Below, piece by piece: positions 9,624 to 18,357 of a stretch of DNA of 64,000 nucleotides. The stretch lies in contig NZ_CP071247.1 in assembly GCF_017301335.1 (NCBI RefSeq), forward strand, positions 1,116,001 through 1,180,000, given 5' to 3'. The notes beneath the pieces were generated by a model that was not told the origin of the DNA, did no database searches, and saw only the letters and a program-made list of their open reading frames with translations. The stretch comes from Marinobacter salinisoli. GTDB taxonomy: Bacteria > Pseudomonadota > Gammaproteobacteria > Pseudomonadales > Oleiphilaceae. A program made the position numbers and the translations under genes. Each line of letters begins with the position of its first letter. The stretch's first letter is position 1.

Positions 9624-10055
9624 ATGGCCATCTGGACACGCACCCCGAATCTGGAACAGCTGGCGGCTGCCAGTAAAAACACCGCCGTTGACTATATGGG
9701 TATTGAGTACCTGGAAATTGGTGACGACTTCGTCCGGGGTCGTATGCCGGTGGATGAGCGCACGGTGCAGCCGTTCGGCATTCTTCATGGCGGGGCGTCG
9801 GTTTTACTGGCGGAAACCTTGGGCAGCATGGCGGCGAACTGCTGCCTCAAGGACCCGGAAACCGTGGCGGTGGGGCTGGACATCAATGCCAATCACCTGC
9901 GCCCGATCAGCAAGGGCTGGGTCTACGGCACCGCGCGGCCCATTCACATTGGCAGCGCGACCCAGGTCTGGGAAATCAGGCTTGAGAACGAAGCAGGCAA
10001 GCCCACCTGCATTTCACGGCTGACCATGGCGGTAACCCGCCGGCCCAAGGTTTAA
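9624..10055 (+). CDS. PaaI/MenI-type hotdog thioesterase
   Basis: The 143-residue protein has the hotdog-fold signature PFGILHGGASVLLAETLGSM, in which the Glu after the HGG loop is the usual catalytic residue of YdiI/MenI-type acyl-CoA thioesterases. The end, ISRLTMAVTRRP, is also typical. Related enzymes cleave 1,4-dihydroxy-2-naphthoyl-CoA or other aryl and acyl-CoAs; the substrate here is unknown. It converges on the HD-GYP gene with a 4-nt overlap of 3' ends. Confidence 0.88.
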   Translation: MAIWTRTPNLEQLAAASKNTAVDYMGIEYLEIGDDFVRGRMPVDERTVQPFGILHGGASVLLAETLGSMAANCCLKDPETVAVGLDINANHLRPISKGWVYGTARPIHIGSATQVWEIRLENEAGKPTCISRLTMAVTRRPKV

Positions 10056-11380
10056 GGGATTATGGGGGCTGGTTTGGAAAAGATCAGTCCCTGTTCGACG
10101 AAATCCTTCAGGACCACGCCGTGGGTCCCATCCGGAACTTCCCTGGCAATCTTGTAGACCTCCCCACTGGCGTCTTTCGGGCCCAGCATCAGATCCACGG
10201 TGCGGAAGCTGGGTAAGGGGGTTTTATCCGACTCCCTGACCAGCAACACTTTCGGCTTGAGTTTGTGCTGTTTCTGGTTTTCCACCACGATGCCCACTTC
10301 GCCATTCATCAGTTCGACAATCGACCCCGGAGGGTACACGCCGATTAACTGAATAAAGGCAACCGCCAGTTCTTCATCGAACTGGGTACCCCGGTGCTTG
10401 TGGATAATATCCAGGGCGTGCATCGATGCCCGGCCCTTGTCGTAGATCCGGTTGCTGGTGATGGCGTCGTAGGTGTCCACCAGGCCAACGATCTTGGCGA
10501 AGAACGGAATCTGCTGTGCCTGCAGGCCACGGGGGTAGCCCTGGCCATCGATGCGCTCGTGGTGGTTGAAGGCAACGTCCACCGCCATCGTCAGGGAGCG
10601 GCTGGTGCTCATCAGAATATTGCGGCCGTGGGTGGTGTGCTCGCGCATGATCTCGAACTCACTGGGGGTCAGGGCCCCGGGTTTGTTCAGGATTTCATTG
10701 GGAATCCGGGTCTTGCCCACGTCATGCAGCATGCCACACAGCGACAGGTTGCGAATTTCCTCTTCCAGCAGGCCGAGGTGTTTGCCAAAGGCGGCGCACA
10801 GGATCGCCACGTTGAGGCAGTGCTCGGCGGTGTATTCGTCCTGATTCTTGATCTTGGTGAGCAACAGCAAGGCGTTTTCATTGCGCAGTACGCTGTCGAC
10901 ACAGCTGTCCACCACCGCCCTGGCGTTGTTCAGGTCCAGGGTCCGGCCCAGTCGCAGGCCGGACATAATGGACTTGGCCGTCTGCTGGGCATCCTTGAAC
11001 TTGACCACCGCGGTTTTCATCTCGGTGGCGCTGTCTATCTTGTTCATGTAGTTCACGCGGCGACGAACCGGCTGTGCCCGCGCGGATTTGTCAGACCGAC
11101 CGGCCGGGCGGCCGCGAAACAGGCCTTTGCGTGGGGCGGATGCTGGCTGCTGGGGCTGCCTGCGGGCGGGCGCTGGTTCGGCCTCCAGCCGCCCCTCGAT
11201 GAAGACGTAGCTGCACTGCAGCCGCAGGGCTTCAAGCTCGGATTCATCGCGGATCACAAAGCCCTGGATCAGGAAATCGGTTTCTTCCCACGGCTTGTCC
11301 AGACGCACCACGTGCATGCCGAGTGACAGCTCGGAGACATGAATGCGTTTTTCTATGGTTTCCTGATGGGCGGTGTGCAT
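10052..11380 (-). CDS. HD-GYP domain cyclic-di-GMP phosphodiesterase with DUF3391
   Basis: The 442-residue protein has an N-terminal DUF3391-like domain (about residues 10-130, KRIHVSELSLGMHVVRLDKP), a basic Pro/Gln-rich linker and a C-terminal HD-GYP domain (about 160-380). The domain shows EHCLNVAILCAAFGKHLGL, LCGMLHDVGKTRIP (metal-binding HD), MREHTTHGR, FNHHERIDGQGYPRGL (the GYP motif) and DTYDAITSNRIYD. All key residues are present, so it should hydrolyse cyclic di-GMP. No signal peptide or membrane helix is seen, so it is cytoplasmic. Start assignment is moderate because no strong ribosome site is visible. Confidence 0.92.
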   Translation of the reverse strand: MHTAHQETIEKRIHVSELSLGMHVVRLDKPWEETDFLIQGFVIRDESELEALRLQCSYVFIEGRLEAEPAPARRQPQQPASAPRKGLFRGRPAGRSDKSARAQPVRRRVNYMNKIDSATEMKTAVVKFKDAQQTAKSIMSGLRLGRTLDLNNARAVVDSCVDSVLRNENALLLLTKIKNQDEYTAEHCLNVAILCAAFGKHLGLLEEEIRNLSLCGMLHDVGKTRIPNEILNKPGALTPSEFEIMREHTTHGRNILMSTSRSLTMAVDVAFNHHERIDGQGYPRGLQAQQIPFFAKIVGLVDTYDAITSNRIYDKGRASMHALDIIHKHRGTQFDEELAVAFIQLIGVYPPGSIVELMNGEVGIVVENQKQHKLKPKVLLVRESDKTPLPSFRTVDLMLGPKDASGEVYKIAREVPDGTHGVVLKDFVEQGLIFSKPAPIIP

Positions 11381-11534
11381 CGATTCTGTGGGCCGGTTAA
11401 TCCTTTAGTCTTATGGTATTTTGGACCCAAATCAGCGTTTTCGGACCACCCCAACTGTAAACTCTGGTTAAATGTTAGTTTGCGAACATACCGGGGCCGG
11501 GGGATCGGGGACAGGGCGGTTAAAAGGAGGCAGC

Positions 11535-12209
11535 ATGCATGCGCACACGGTTCGCCTGTGGTGGCTGGCGCTGGCGGCAGCGCTGATTCCGCTGGTCACC
11601 ATTCATCTGACTTTTCTGGTGTCGGTGCTCGAAGGGCATGTTCCCCTGTGCGTACCCTATTGGGATAGCTGCACCAGCATCAGCCGCACCGGCCGCCACG
11701 GCACGGCCTATTTCATTTTCAAGGGTACCATGCTGCCTGCGGCGGTGCTGGGCATGCTGTTCTGGCTACTCAATGGCTTCTGGTTGCGCCATCTGGGGGT
11801 TGGACCACGGGCCCGGATCTGGGTACCGCTGCTCGGCGTGACCTCCTGCATGGCGCTGGGAATCTATACGCTGGCCCTGGGCCACGAGGGCGAGGGGTTC
11901 AATCTGCTGCGCCGCATTGGCGTGGTGGTGTATCTGTCGTTTACCTTTTTGTGCGAATTGCTGGTCAGCGGGGCGTTGATCCAGCATCCGCGCTGGCAGC
12001 GCCAGGGCCAGCGCATGCTGATGCTGTCTGAACTGGTGCTGCTGGTGGGCATTGCCTCGGTGATTCTCAATGGCGTCAGCCCCGAGTTATACCAGCGCAC
12101 CGATGATGCGTTTGAATGGGTGTTTGCCCTGCTGATCAACCTGCATGCGCTGTGGATTGCCTGGCTCTGGCGCGAGTCGGGTTTTCGGGGCCGGCTCTGG
12201 GCAGGCTGA
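11535..12209 (+). CDS. Six-helix membrane protein, distantly Frag1/DRAM/Sfk1-like
   Basis: The ATG at 11535 follows a strong AAGGAGG ribosome site; an earlier ATG at 11472 has none. The 224-residue protein has about six hydrophobic segments. Between the first and second lies a polar loop with cysteines, VPYWDSCTSISRTGRHGTAY, which resembles the conserved extracytoplasmic loop of the Frag1/DRAM/Sfk1 family. That assignment is a resemblance only. It converges with the TauE-like gene, leaving 3 nt between stops. Function unknown. Confidence 0.75.
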   Translation: MHAHTVRLWWLALAAALIPLVTIHLTFLVSVLEGHVPLCVPYWDSCTSISRTGRHGTAYFIFKGTMLPAAVLGMLFWLLNGFWLRHLGVGPRARIWVPLLGVTSCMALGIYTLALGHEGEGFNLLRRIGVVVYLSFTFLCELLVSGALIQHPRWQRQGQRMLMLSELVLLVGIASVILNGVSPELYQRTDDAFEWVFALLINLHALWIAWLWRESGFRGRLWAG

Positions 12210-12212
12210 TGT

Positions 12213-12950
12213 TTACAGCGACAGTAGCCCACGAACCAGGGCTGCCACCCCGGCAATGGCCGCGATGGCGAGGATCAACGGTCGCAGGCCTTCGAACGGC
12301 AGGCGATTGACCAGCAGCCCTGACAGCCAGAAACCCGCCAGTACGCCCGGAAAAGTGAGCGCAAACAGCGTGAGTTCCCGAATGCCCAGATACCCCGACA
12401 ACAGCAGGGCGCTAAGGCTGAGAAAACTCGCCACCAGGAAAAACGCGGACATATTGGCGCGCACCAGCGGGCCCCGCTCGTTCTGGTAGATCAGCGCAAT
12501 GGGCGGGCCGCCCACGGCGGTAATGGTGCCCATATAGGTCGAGGCCGCCCCGGCGTAAACGCTGTTGCGCGGCGTCAGTGCCGGTTTCAGCCCACCAATA
12601 CTGAGCGCCACGCCCGCCAGGATCAGAATGCCGAAAATCAGCTCAAACCCCTTCGGCGACAACACCATCAGCGTCAGCCAGGCGAGCACGGTACCGGCCA
12701 GTCCACCGGCAATGGTGTAGCGCACTTCGCGCACCTGCATCGCCGCCCGGTTCCGGATCAGCATGAGCACGGTCAGGATAACGGCATTGAGGATCAGTGG
12801 GCCGGGCAAAAACAGCGGGCTGATCAGAAACAACAGCGGCGCCGAAAGTGTGCCGATGCCATAGCCCGCCACGCCTTGCAGGCAGGCACCGGCCAGAATG
12901 GCCAGGTTGGCGAGGGCAATCTGCAGGAGGCTGATGTCGTCCATGGGCAT
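12213..12950 (-). CDS. TauE/SafE-family sulfite exporter-like membrane protein
   Basis: About 245 residues from the ATG at 12950 (MPMDDISLLQ), with another ATG two codons later; a longer start at 13058 would overlap the divergent SEC-C gene and is unlikely. Seven to eight hydrophobic segments fill the sequence, with GACLQGVAGYGIGTLSAPLL near the start and YMGTITAVGGPPIALIYQN in the second half, the paired repeats of TauE/SafE (DUF81) carriers. Family members are thought to export sulfite, sulfoacetate or other organosulfur anions. The substrate here is unknown. Confidence 0.85.
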   Translation of the reverse strand: MPMDDISLLQIALANLAILAGACLQGVAGYGIGTLSAPLLFLISPLFLPGPLILNAVILTVLMLIRNRAAMQVREVRYTIAGGLAGTVLAWLTLMVLSPKGFELIFGILILAGVALSIGGLKPALTPRNSVYAGAASTYMGTITAVGGPPIALIYQNERGPLVRANMSAFFLVASFLSLSALLLSGYLGIRELTLFALTFPGVLAGFWLSGLLVNRLPFEGLRPLILAIAAIAGVAALVRGLLSL

Positions 12951-13050
12951 TACCGGGTCTGTCGCAGCCTGCGTTGACGGCACGGCCAGCATGGGTTTGA
13001 AACTGCTAGAATTCGGGCCGCCATCAGACCACTTGCAAACGGAAAATACA

Positions 13051-13518
13051 ATGAGCAATCCAGCCAGTCCGGGACCGGACCCTTGCCCCTGCGGTTCTGG
13101 CCGTCCCTACCAAGCCTGCTGTCAGCCCGCGCACGCCGGCGCGCCGGCAAAGACCCCGGAAGCACTGATGCGCTCCCGCTACAGCGCCTTTGTGCTCGGG
13201 CTGCCGGATTACCTGCTGGCGACCTGGCATGCCAGTACCCGGCCGGCTTCCCTGAGCCTGGAGGATTCGCCCCGGTGGGCCTCCCTGCAGGTGATCGACC
13301 ATGGTCAGCAGGGTAACTCCGGGCAGGTGCACTTCCGGGCCATTTACCGGACGGCTACCGGCTGGGGGTTTCTGGAGGAACGCTCGGATTTCGTGCGGGA
13401 GGCCGGTCGTTGGTTCTACGTGTCTGGTGATACCGACGAGGGCATTCTGAAACCGGGACGGAACGACCCCTGTCCCTGCGGTAGCGGAAAAAAGCACAAG
13501 GCCTGTTGCCTGCGCTGA
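13051..13518 (+). CDS. YchJ-family protein with two SEC-C zinc motifs
   Basis: The 155-residue protein starts at the ATG at 13051. It has an N-terminal SEC-C motif (PCPCGSGRPYQACCQP), a central YchJ-type domain (ALMRSRYSAFVLGLPDYLLA, then FRAIYRTATGWGFLEERSDF) and a C-terminal SEC-C motif (NDPCPCGSGKKHKACCLR). The central region has an NTF2-like fold in known relatives; SEC-C motifs bind zinc and can mediate contacts with SecB or ribosomes in other proteins. Function is not established. The bordering TauE-like gene is divergent. Confidence 0.88.
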   Translation: MSNPASPGPDPCPCGSGRPYQACCQPAHAGAPAKTPEALMRSRYSAFVLGLPDYLLATWHASTRPASLSLEDSPRWASLQVIDHGQQGNSGQVHFRAIYRTATGWGFLEERSDFVREAGRWFYVSGDTDEGILKPGRNDPCPCGSGKKHKACCLR

Positions 13519-13603
13519 GGTGGGTTCCGGGCCCGCCCTCGTTGCGCTGGGTGCTGGTCTATACTGACCTCCGACGCTTGTTGAACGAGCAAAGGAGGGG
13601 ATC

Positions 13604-14608
13604 ATGGCCAAACGAATCGTGATCTGCGCCGATGGTACCTGGAACCGTCCGGAAGAAGATCTGCAGAAAGACTACCCCACCAATGTGCTCCGCATGGCGC
13701 GGGCCATCCGGCCTGTGGCGGCCGATGGCGCTGATCAGCAAGTGTTTTACGACTGGGGCATCGGTTCCTATTACCAGGCGGTGATTGGCGGCGTGACCGG
13801 CCTGGGCATTCACAAGAACATCATGGACGCCTACCGCTACATCGTGCAGAACTACGAACCGGGGGCCGAGCTCTACTTCTTCGGTTTCAGCCGCGGCGCC
13901 TACACGGTGCGCTCGCTGTGTGGCCTGATCAACAACTGCGGCATTCTGAAGCGACCCCAGGCGCCGTTGATTCAGGAAGCCTTCGAGCATTACAAACGCA
14001 CCAGCAAGCCCTTTGCCCCCGATGGTGAACGATCGCTGCAGTTCCGCAAGAAACATTGCCATGCATCCCGGCAGATCAAGTTTGTTGGCGTTTGGGACAC
14101 GGTGGGTGCGCTCGGGGTGCCGTTTTCGCTGATGGGCCTGTTTGAGCGCACCGATGAGTTCTATGACACCAAGCTCGGCCCGAATGTACGGTTCGCCCGC
14201 CATGCCCTGGCGATTGATGAGCGGCGGGAGGATTTTGAGCCCACCATCTGGCTGCCCCGGGACGGGCTCGATCTCAAGCAAGTGTGGTTCGCCGGATCCC
14301 ACAGCGACATCGGGGGCGGTTACGAACCGGATGAACAAGGCCTGTTCAGCTCGGATATTGCGCTGGAATGGATGATTCAGGAGGCAAAAGCCGCTGACCT
14401 GGACATCGAGCCTCATTTGCCGAAGGGCACCAAGCCCGATGCCCGGGCCGCTTTGCACAACTCCCGCCGGCACATTTTCCGGTTCAAAAAGCCGTTGGTC
14501 CGGAATCTGACGCCGAAGGGCATTGAAACCAGCATTCATCCATCGGTGCATGAACGCTGGAACAAAGACTCGGACTACCGCCCGCCGAATCTCAAGCTTC
14601 AGGACTGA
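13604..14608 (+). CDS. DUF2235 alpha/beta-hydrolase (Tle1-like phospholipase fold)
   Basis: The ATG at 13604 follows AAAGGAGGGG. The 334-residue product begins KRIVICADGTWNRP, the DUF2235 entry motif, and has the nucleophile elbow ELYFFGFSRGAYTVRSL, of G-x-S-x-G type. VWDTVGALGVP and WFAGSHSDIGGGY supply the expected acid and His regions. The domain is shared with type VI secretion phospholipase effectors (Tle1), but there is no signal peptide, no VgrG or PAAR gene and no immunity gene nearby, so a cytoplasmic enzyme is more likely. Its last 10 nt overlap the convergent DCC-family gene. Confidence 0.85.
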   Translation: MAKRIVICADGTWNRPEEDLQKDYPTNVLRMARAIRPVAADGADQQVFYDWGIGSYYQAVIGGVTGLGIHKNIMDAYRYIVQNYEPGAELYFFGFSRGAYTVRSLCGLINNCGILKRPQAPLIQEAFEHYKRTSKPFAPDGERSLQFRKKHCHASRQIKFVGVWDTVGALGVPFSLMGLFERTDEFYDTKLGPNVRFARHALAIDERREDFEPTIWLPRDGLDLKQVWFAGSHSDIGGGYEPDEQGLFSSDIALEWMIQEAKAADLDIEPHLPKGTKPDARAALHNSRRHIFRFKKPLVRNLTPKGIETSIHPSVHERWNKDSDYRPPNLKLQD

Positions 14609-14976
14609 TCCGGCGACTGCCCAATGGCGCACTGGTATTTGCGATCGTAACGGCGGTCGGCCCAGGCTGCGTAAATCCGTGAGGCGACCGTGTAGATGCC
14701 CGGCCAAAGCAGGGGCTTGAACAGAACACCAAAGCGGGTGTGGGACCAGGCCCTCACGTTTGCCCGCAGGCCAATCACCCAGTCGCCCGACCCCGTTTGC
14801 AGGTGCAGCCGGCGCAGCAGCTGTTCCTGACTTGGACGCTCACCGGCATCCGGATCGGGCTGATGAATGTCGACGAACATCAGGCTACCCCTTTGAAGCT
14901 TGCGCAGCGTTGCTATCTCTTTGGTGCATAACGGGCAGCTGCCGTCGTAGAACAGCGTGTCGCACTGAGAGCCCAT
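14599..14976 (-). CDS. DCC-family (DUF393) thiol-disulfide oxidoreductase-like protein
   Basis: The start is ATG at 14976 with GGAGG 5 nt upstream, giving 125 residues; a longer form from 15021 lacks this support. Near residue 8 it carries FYDGSCPLCTKEIATL, the D-x-x-C-P-x-C thioredoxin-like motif that defines the DCC family, and further on GDWVIGLRANVRAWSHTRFG, a usual second signature. Members are predicted thiol-disulfide oxidoreductases of unknown partner. The gene converges with the DUF2235 gene. Confidence 0.87.
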   Translation of the reverse strand: MGSQCDTLFYDGSCPLCTKEIATLRKLQRGSLMFVDIHQPDPDAGERPSQEQLLRRLHLQTGSGDWVIGLRANVRAWSHTRFGVLFKPLLWPGIYTVASRIYAAWADRRYDRKYQCAIGQSPDQS

Positions 14977-15146
14977 GTTGCCTCCTGTCCGGTCCTTTGG
15001 CGGACCATTGACTTCGCTCATTAAGAGTACGTACGCAGCCCCGCAGGTGGATGAACAGGGACTGGTTTTAAACGATCAGACTGACGGCGTGCGGCTGAAC
15101 CGCGGGCCTTTACGGGCAAAATCCCGGCAAGCTACTATGCCGGCGT

Positions 15147-15174
15147 TTGGAATAAAAAATATCTCGAATATAAC
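15147..15174 (+). promoter_or_regulatory. Possible sigma-70 promoter for the orphan TRAP binding-protein gene
   Basis: TTGGAA at 15147-15152 (4 of 6 matches to the -35 consensus), a 16-nt spacer and TATAAC at 15169-15174 (5 of 6 for -10). The A/T-rich stretch stands out from the surrounding GC-rich DNA. Transcription would begin only about 10 nt before the start codon, so the leader would be very short; another promoter upstream is possible. Confidence 0.35.
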
Positions 15175-15191
15175 TTCTAAGGATGCCCACC

Positions 15192-16259
15192 ATGATCAAT
15201 CGTCTGACCCGGGGGCTGGTCCTGTCGCTGATGTTAGGACTCAGCGCGGCCAGTCACGCCAAGGAAACGCACACACTTCGTCTGGCCCAGACCTGGGGCC
15301 CCAACTCGCCGATTCTGGGTGAAACGGTTGAGCATATGGCCGACATGGCTGAAAAGATGTCCGATGGTCGGCTGCGGATCCGGATTGACGCTGCCAACAA
15401 GCACAAGGCTCCGTTTGGCATTTTCGATATGGTGCGTAATGGCCAGTACGACATGGGACACACTGCGTCCTATTACTACAAGGGCTCGATTCCGAATGCC
15501 ATGTTCTTTACCACCGTGCCGTTCGGCATGATCGCGCCGGAACAGTACGCCTGGTTTTACCATGGCGGCGGCATGGAACTGATGCAGCAGGTCTACGAGC
15601 CCTTCGGACTGCTGTCGTTCCCCGGCGGTAATACCGGCAACCAGATGGGCGGTTGGTTCCGTGAGGAAATCAACGGGGTCGAGGATCTGGACGGCCTGAA
15701 AATGCGCACGCCGGGCTTCGCGGGTGAGGTGATGGCGGAATTGGGGGTGGCCGTGACCAACATTCCCCCAGGCGAGCTATACACCGCCCTGGAGCGCGGA
15801 ACCATTGACGCCGTGGAGTGGGTCGGACCGGCGCTCGACTTCAATATGGGCTTCCACCAGATTGCCAACTACTATTATTCCGGATGGCAGGAGCCCGGTG
15901 CCGAGGTTCAGTTCCTGATCAACCAGAACGCCTGGGACAAACTGCCGGCCGATCTGCAGGAGATTCTGCGCGTTGCGATGCGGACCGCGGCCTATGACAT
16001 GTATATCCAGAGTACGCACGCCAGCGGCGTGGCCTGGAGCCGCATGAAGGACGACTATCCGGACGTAACACACCGGACATTCCCGGCTGACGTCATTGAG
16101 GCGCTGCGGGCCGCTACCGAAAAGCGCCTGAAAGAAGTGGCCGAGGGCGACCCGCTGGCGCAGCAGATCATTGCCTCGCAGCGTCGCTATCTGGAGCAGG
16201 TCCGTCAGTGGACCAATATCTCTGATAAGTCTTATCTGGATAGCGTAGCCGGCGAGTAA
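15192..16259 (+). CDS. TRAP transporter substrate-binding protein (orphan DctP, 2-oxoacid/TakP-like)
   Basis: The ATG at 15192 lies 8 nt after AAGGA; the ATG at 15183 would overlap that site. The 355-residue protein has a signal peptide ending near SAASHA. DctP-family features include KMRTPGFAGEVMAELGVAVT, with the conserved Arg that holds the substrate carboxylate, and ALERGTIDAVEWVGPALDFN, which is closest to the branch binding 2-oxo acids and similar monocarboxylates. No DctQ or DctM gene is adjacent: downstream is a polyamine ABC transporter. The protein must therefore use membrane subunits from elsewhere or act as an independent binding protein. Confidence 0.88.
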   Translation: MINRLTRGLVLSLMLGLSAASHAKETHTLRLAQTWGPNSPILGETVEHMADMAEKMSDGRLRIRIDAANKHKAPFGIFDMVRNGQYDMGHTASYYYKGSIPNAMFFTTVPFGMIAPEQYAWFYHGGGMELMQQVYEPFGLLSFPGGNTGNQMGGWFREEINGVEDLDGLKMRTPGFAGEVMAELGVAVTNIPPGELYTALERGTIDAVEWVGPALDFNMGFHQIANYYYSGWQEPGAEVQFLINQNAWDKLPADLQEILRVAMRTAAYDMYIQSTHASGVAWSRMKDDYPDVTHRTFPADVIEALRAATEKRLKEVAEGDPLAQQIIASQRRYLEQVRQWTNISDKSYLDSVAGE

Positions 16260-16273
16260 ACCTCATTCGTGTG

Positions 16274-16293
16274 CCCGGCGATGTGTCGCCGGG
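16274..16293 (+). terminator. Hairpin between TRAP binding-protein gene and potA
   Basis: An 8-bp stem CCCGGCGA/TCGCCGGG with loop TGTG, 15 nt after the binding-protein stop codon. No T-run follows, so it may be a weak terminator, an attenuator or an mRNA-stabilising structure separating the orphan gene from potABCD. Confidence 0.4.
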
Positions 16294-16385
16294 TCTCGGA
16301 ATGTCCTGACGTCCCGTTGTGCAGAATAACCTTCTGTTTCGGAGGGGGTTCTGAAAAAATGGGGCCCTTTTCAGGGGTTGGGCGA

Positions 16386-17507
16386 ATGAAGAAAACGTTG
16401 CTCTCGCTAAGAGGCCTTTCAAAGCACTTCGGTGAACGAACCGTGCTGGATTCGCTGGATCTGGACATCCTGGATGGTGAGTTCATCACGCTGCTCGGGC
16501 CCTCCGGTTGTGGCAAGACAACCCTGCTGCGTCTGATGGCCGGCTTTGAGTTGCCCAATAGCGGCAGCATTACCCTTGATGGCAACGACCTGACCTCCGC
16601 CCCGCCGGAATATCGCCCCCTGAATACGGTATTTCAGCACTATGCGCTTTTTCCTCATATGTCGGTGTTCGATAACGTCGCCTACGGCCTGAAGATGGAA
16701 AAGCGCCCCAAGGACGAAATCCGTCAGCGGGTGGAAGAAGCACTCGACATGGTGCAGTTGCGGGATTTTACCAACCGCAAACCGCATCAGCTCTCGGGTG
16801 GTCAGCAGCAGCGGGTGGCCATTGCCCGCGCTGTGGTCAAACGCCCGCGCCTGCTGTTACTGGATGAGCCCTTGTCCGCTCTGGACTACAAACTCCGCCG
16901 CACCATGCAGGGCGAACTCAAGCGCCTGCAGCGCGAGCTGGGTATTACCTTTGTATTCGTGACCCACGATCAGGAAGAAGCGCTGTCCATGTCCGATCGG
17001 GTGGTGGTCCTGAAAGATGGCGTGGTGCAGCAGCTGGGCACGCCGCGGGAAGTTTACGAGCGGCCAGCCAACCTGTTTACCGCCCGCTTCGTGGGGGAAA
17101 CCAACTTCTTTCCCGGTACGGTGGAAAGCCACGACGACAACACCATCGTGGTGGATGTGCTGGGTCTCAAGCGCCGCCTGCGTCACCCGGCGTTTCCGGT
17201 CCGCGCGGGTCAGCAACTGCACCTGCTGTTGCGACCCGAGGACATCCGCGTGCTGGAGCCGGATGACGAGAATGGCCTGGCGGGCAAGGTTGTTGAGCGT
17301 AATTACAAGGGCAGCACCCTGGATTCGGTGATTCACCTTGCCGACGGCCGGGAAGTGCTGGTCAGTGAATTCTTTGACGAGGACGACCCCACCTTTGATT
17401 ACCGGCTCGGTGAGCCGGTGAAGTTGAGCTGGGTCGACGGCTGGGAGTGGCTGCTGCCGGAGGAAGAAGGGGGCGCCATCGACGAGGCGTTGCAGGCTGA
17501 TGCTTAG
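16386..17507 (+). CDS. potA: Spermidine/putrescine ABC transporter ATP-binding protein PotA
   Basis: The start is taken as ATG 16386 ([16 protein letters not shown]), 373 residues; ATG 16359, further from GGAGGG, is an alternative. The ABC core shows Walker [10 protein letters not shown], signature [14 protein letters not shown], Walker [13 protein letters not shown] and the switch His in [10 protein letters not shown]. The C-terminal TOBE-type domain (about residues 245-360) is usual for PotA/MalK-like ATPases. It energises polyamine import through PotB and PotC. It overlaps potB by 8 nt, indicating one operon potABCD. Confidence 0.93.
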   Translation: MKKTLLSLRGLSKHFGERTVLDSLDLDILDGEFITLLGPSGCGKTTLLRLMAGFELPNSGSITLDGNDLTSAPPEYRPLNTVFQHYALFPHMSVFDNVAYGLKMEKRPKDEIRQRVEEALDMVQLRDFTNRKPHQLSGGQQQRVAIARAVVKRPRLLLLDEPLSALDYKLRRTMQGELKRLQRELGITFVFVTHDQEEALSMSDRVVVLKDGVVQQLGTPREVYERPANLFTARFVGETNFFPGTVESHDDNTIVVDVLGLKRRLRHPAFPVRAGQQLHLLLRPEDIRVLEPDDENGLAGKVVERNYKGSTLDSVIHLADGREVLVSEFFDEDDPTFDYRLGEPVKLSWVDGWEWLLPEEEGGAIDEALQADA

Positions 17508-18357
17508 TATCCGCCAACAGCCCTTCAAGTATGCGGTACTGGCCCTGGTCTGGGGCTGGTTGCTGTTTCTGGTACTGGCTCCCAACCTGATGGTCGTGGG
17601 TGCCAGCGTTATGACGCGGGACCCGTCTTCGTTCATTTCACTGCCGCTGAATCTTGACGCCTACCGGCAACTGTTCGATCCGCTGTACCTGGATGTGTTT
17701 CTGCACTCCCTGTACATGGCGGCGGTGACGACCCTGATCTGCCTGTTGATCGGTTACCCCTTCGCCTGGGCGCTGTCGAAAGTGGGTAAACAGCGCCAGG
17801 TGCTGCTGATCTTTTTCCTGATCGTCCCGTTCTGGACCAATTCCCTGGTTCGCACCTACGCGCTCAAGCTGATCCTGGCGACCAACGGGCTGCTGAACAA
17901 CGCACTGATGTCGATGGGGCTGATCGAGGAGCCGCTGAAGCTGCTGTACACCGAAGGCGCCGTCATCATTGGCCTGGTGTACCTGTTGCTGCCATTCATG
18001 ATTCTGCCGCTGTATTCGGTGTTTGATGATCTGAAGCAGGAATTGCTGATGGCCTCCCACGATCTGGGCGGCGGGCATCTGGCGACCTTTCGTCATGTCA
18101 TTGTGCCGCTGACGCTGCCGGGGGTGATTGCCGGCGTCATGCTGGTGCTGCTGCCCGCCATGGGATTGTTCTTCGTGCCCGATATCCTGGGCGGCTCCCG
18201 CAACCTGCTGGTGGGTAACGTGATCAAGAATCAGTTCCTGGACGCTCGGAACTGGCCTTTCGGGGCGGCCGCCAGCATTGTGCTGACGCTGACCATGGCC
18301 GTACTCCTGCTGGCCCACCGGGTCAGCAAGCGGCGCCTGGGCGAGGAGGTGGCATGA
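17500..18357 (+). CDS. potB: Spermidine/putrescine ABC transporter permease PotB
   Basis: The 285-residue protein has six predicted membrane helices and the cytoplasmic loop [20 protein letters not shown], which contains the EAA-type motif contacting the ATPase (here as A-S-x-D-L-G-G). The order of genes (potA, B, C, D) and the overlap on both sides (8 nt with potA, ATGA with potC) support the assignment. It forms the inner-membrane channel with PotC. Confidence 0.92.
   Translation: MLSIRQQPFKYAVLALVWGWLLFLVLAPNLMVVGASVMTRDPSSFISLPLNLDAYRQLFDPLYLDVFLHSLYMAAVTTLICLLIGYPFAWALSKVGKQRQVLLIFFLIVPFWTNSLVRTYALKLILATNGLLNNALMSMGLIEEPLKLLYTEGAVIIGLVYLLLPFMILPLYSVFDDLKQELLMASHDLGGGHLATFRHVIVPLTLPGVIAGVMLVLLPAMGLFFVPDILGGSRNLLVGNVIKNQFLDARNWPFGAAASIVLTLTMAVLLLAHRVSKRRLGEEVA

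Noticed and set aside
12950..13058. Longer start for the TauE-like protein
   Set aside because: Its extra residues are not hydrophobic or conserved-looking, no ribosome site exists, and it would overlap the divergent SEC-C gene.
13604..14608. Type VI secretion effector/immunity pair
   Set aside because: The DUF2235 protein has no T6SS gene, PAAR domain or immunity partner nearby, and the convergent gene is a DCC protein of an unrelated family.
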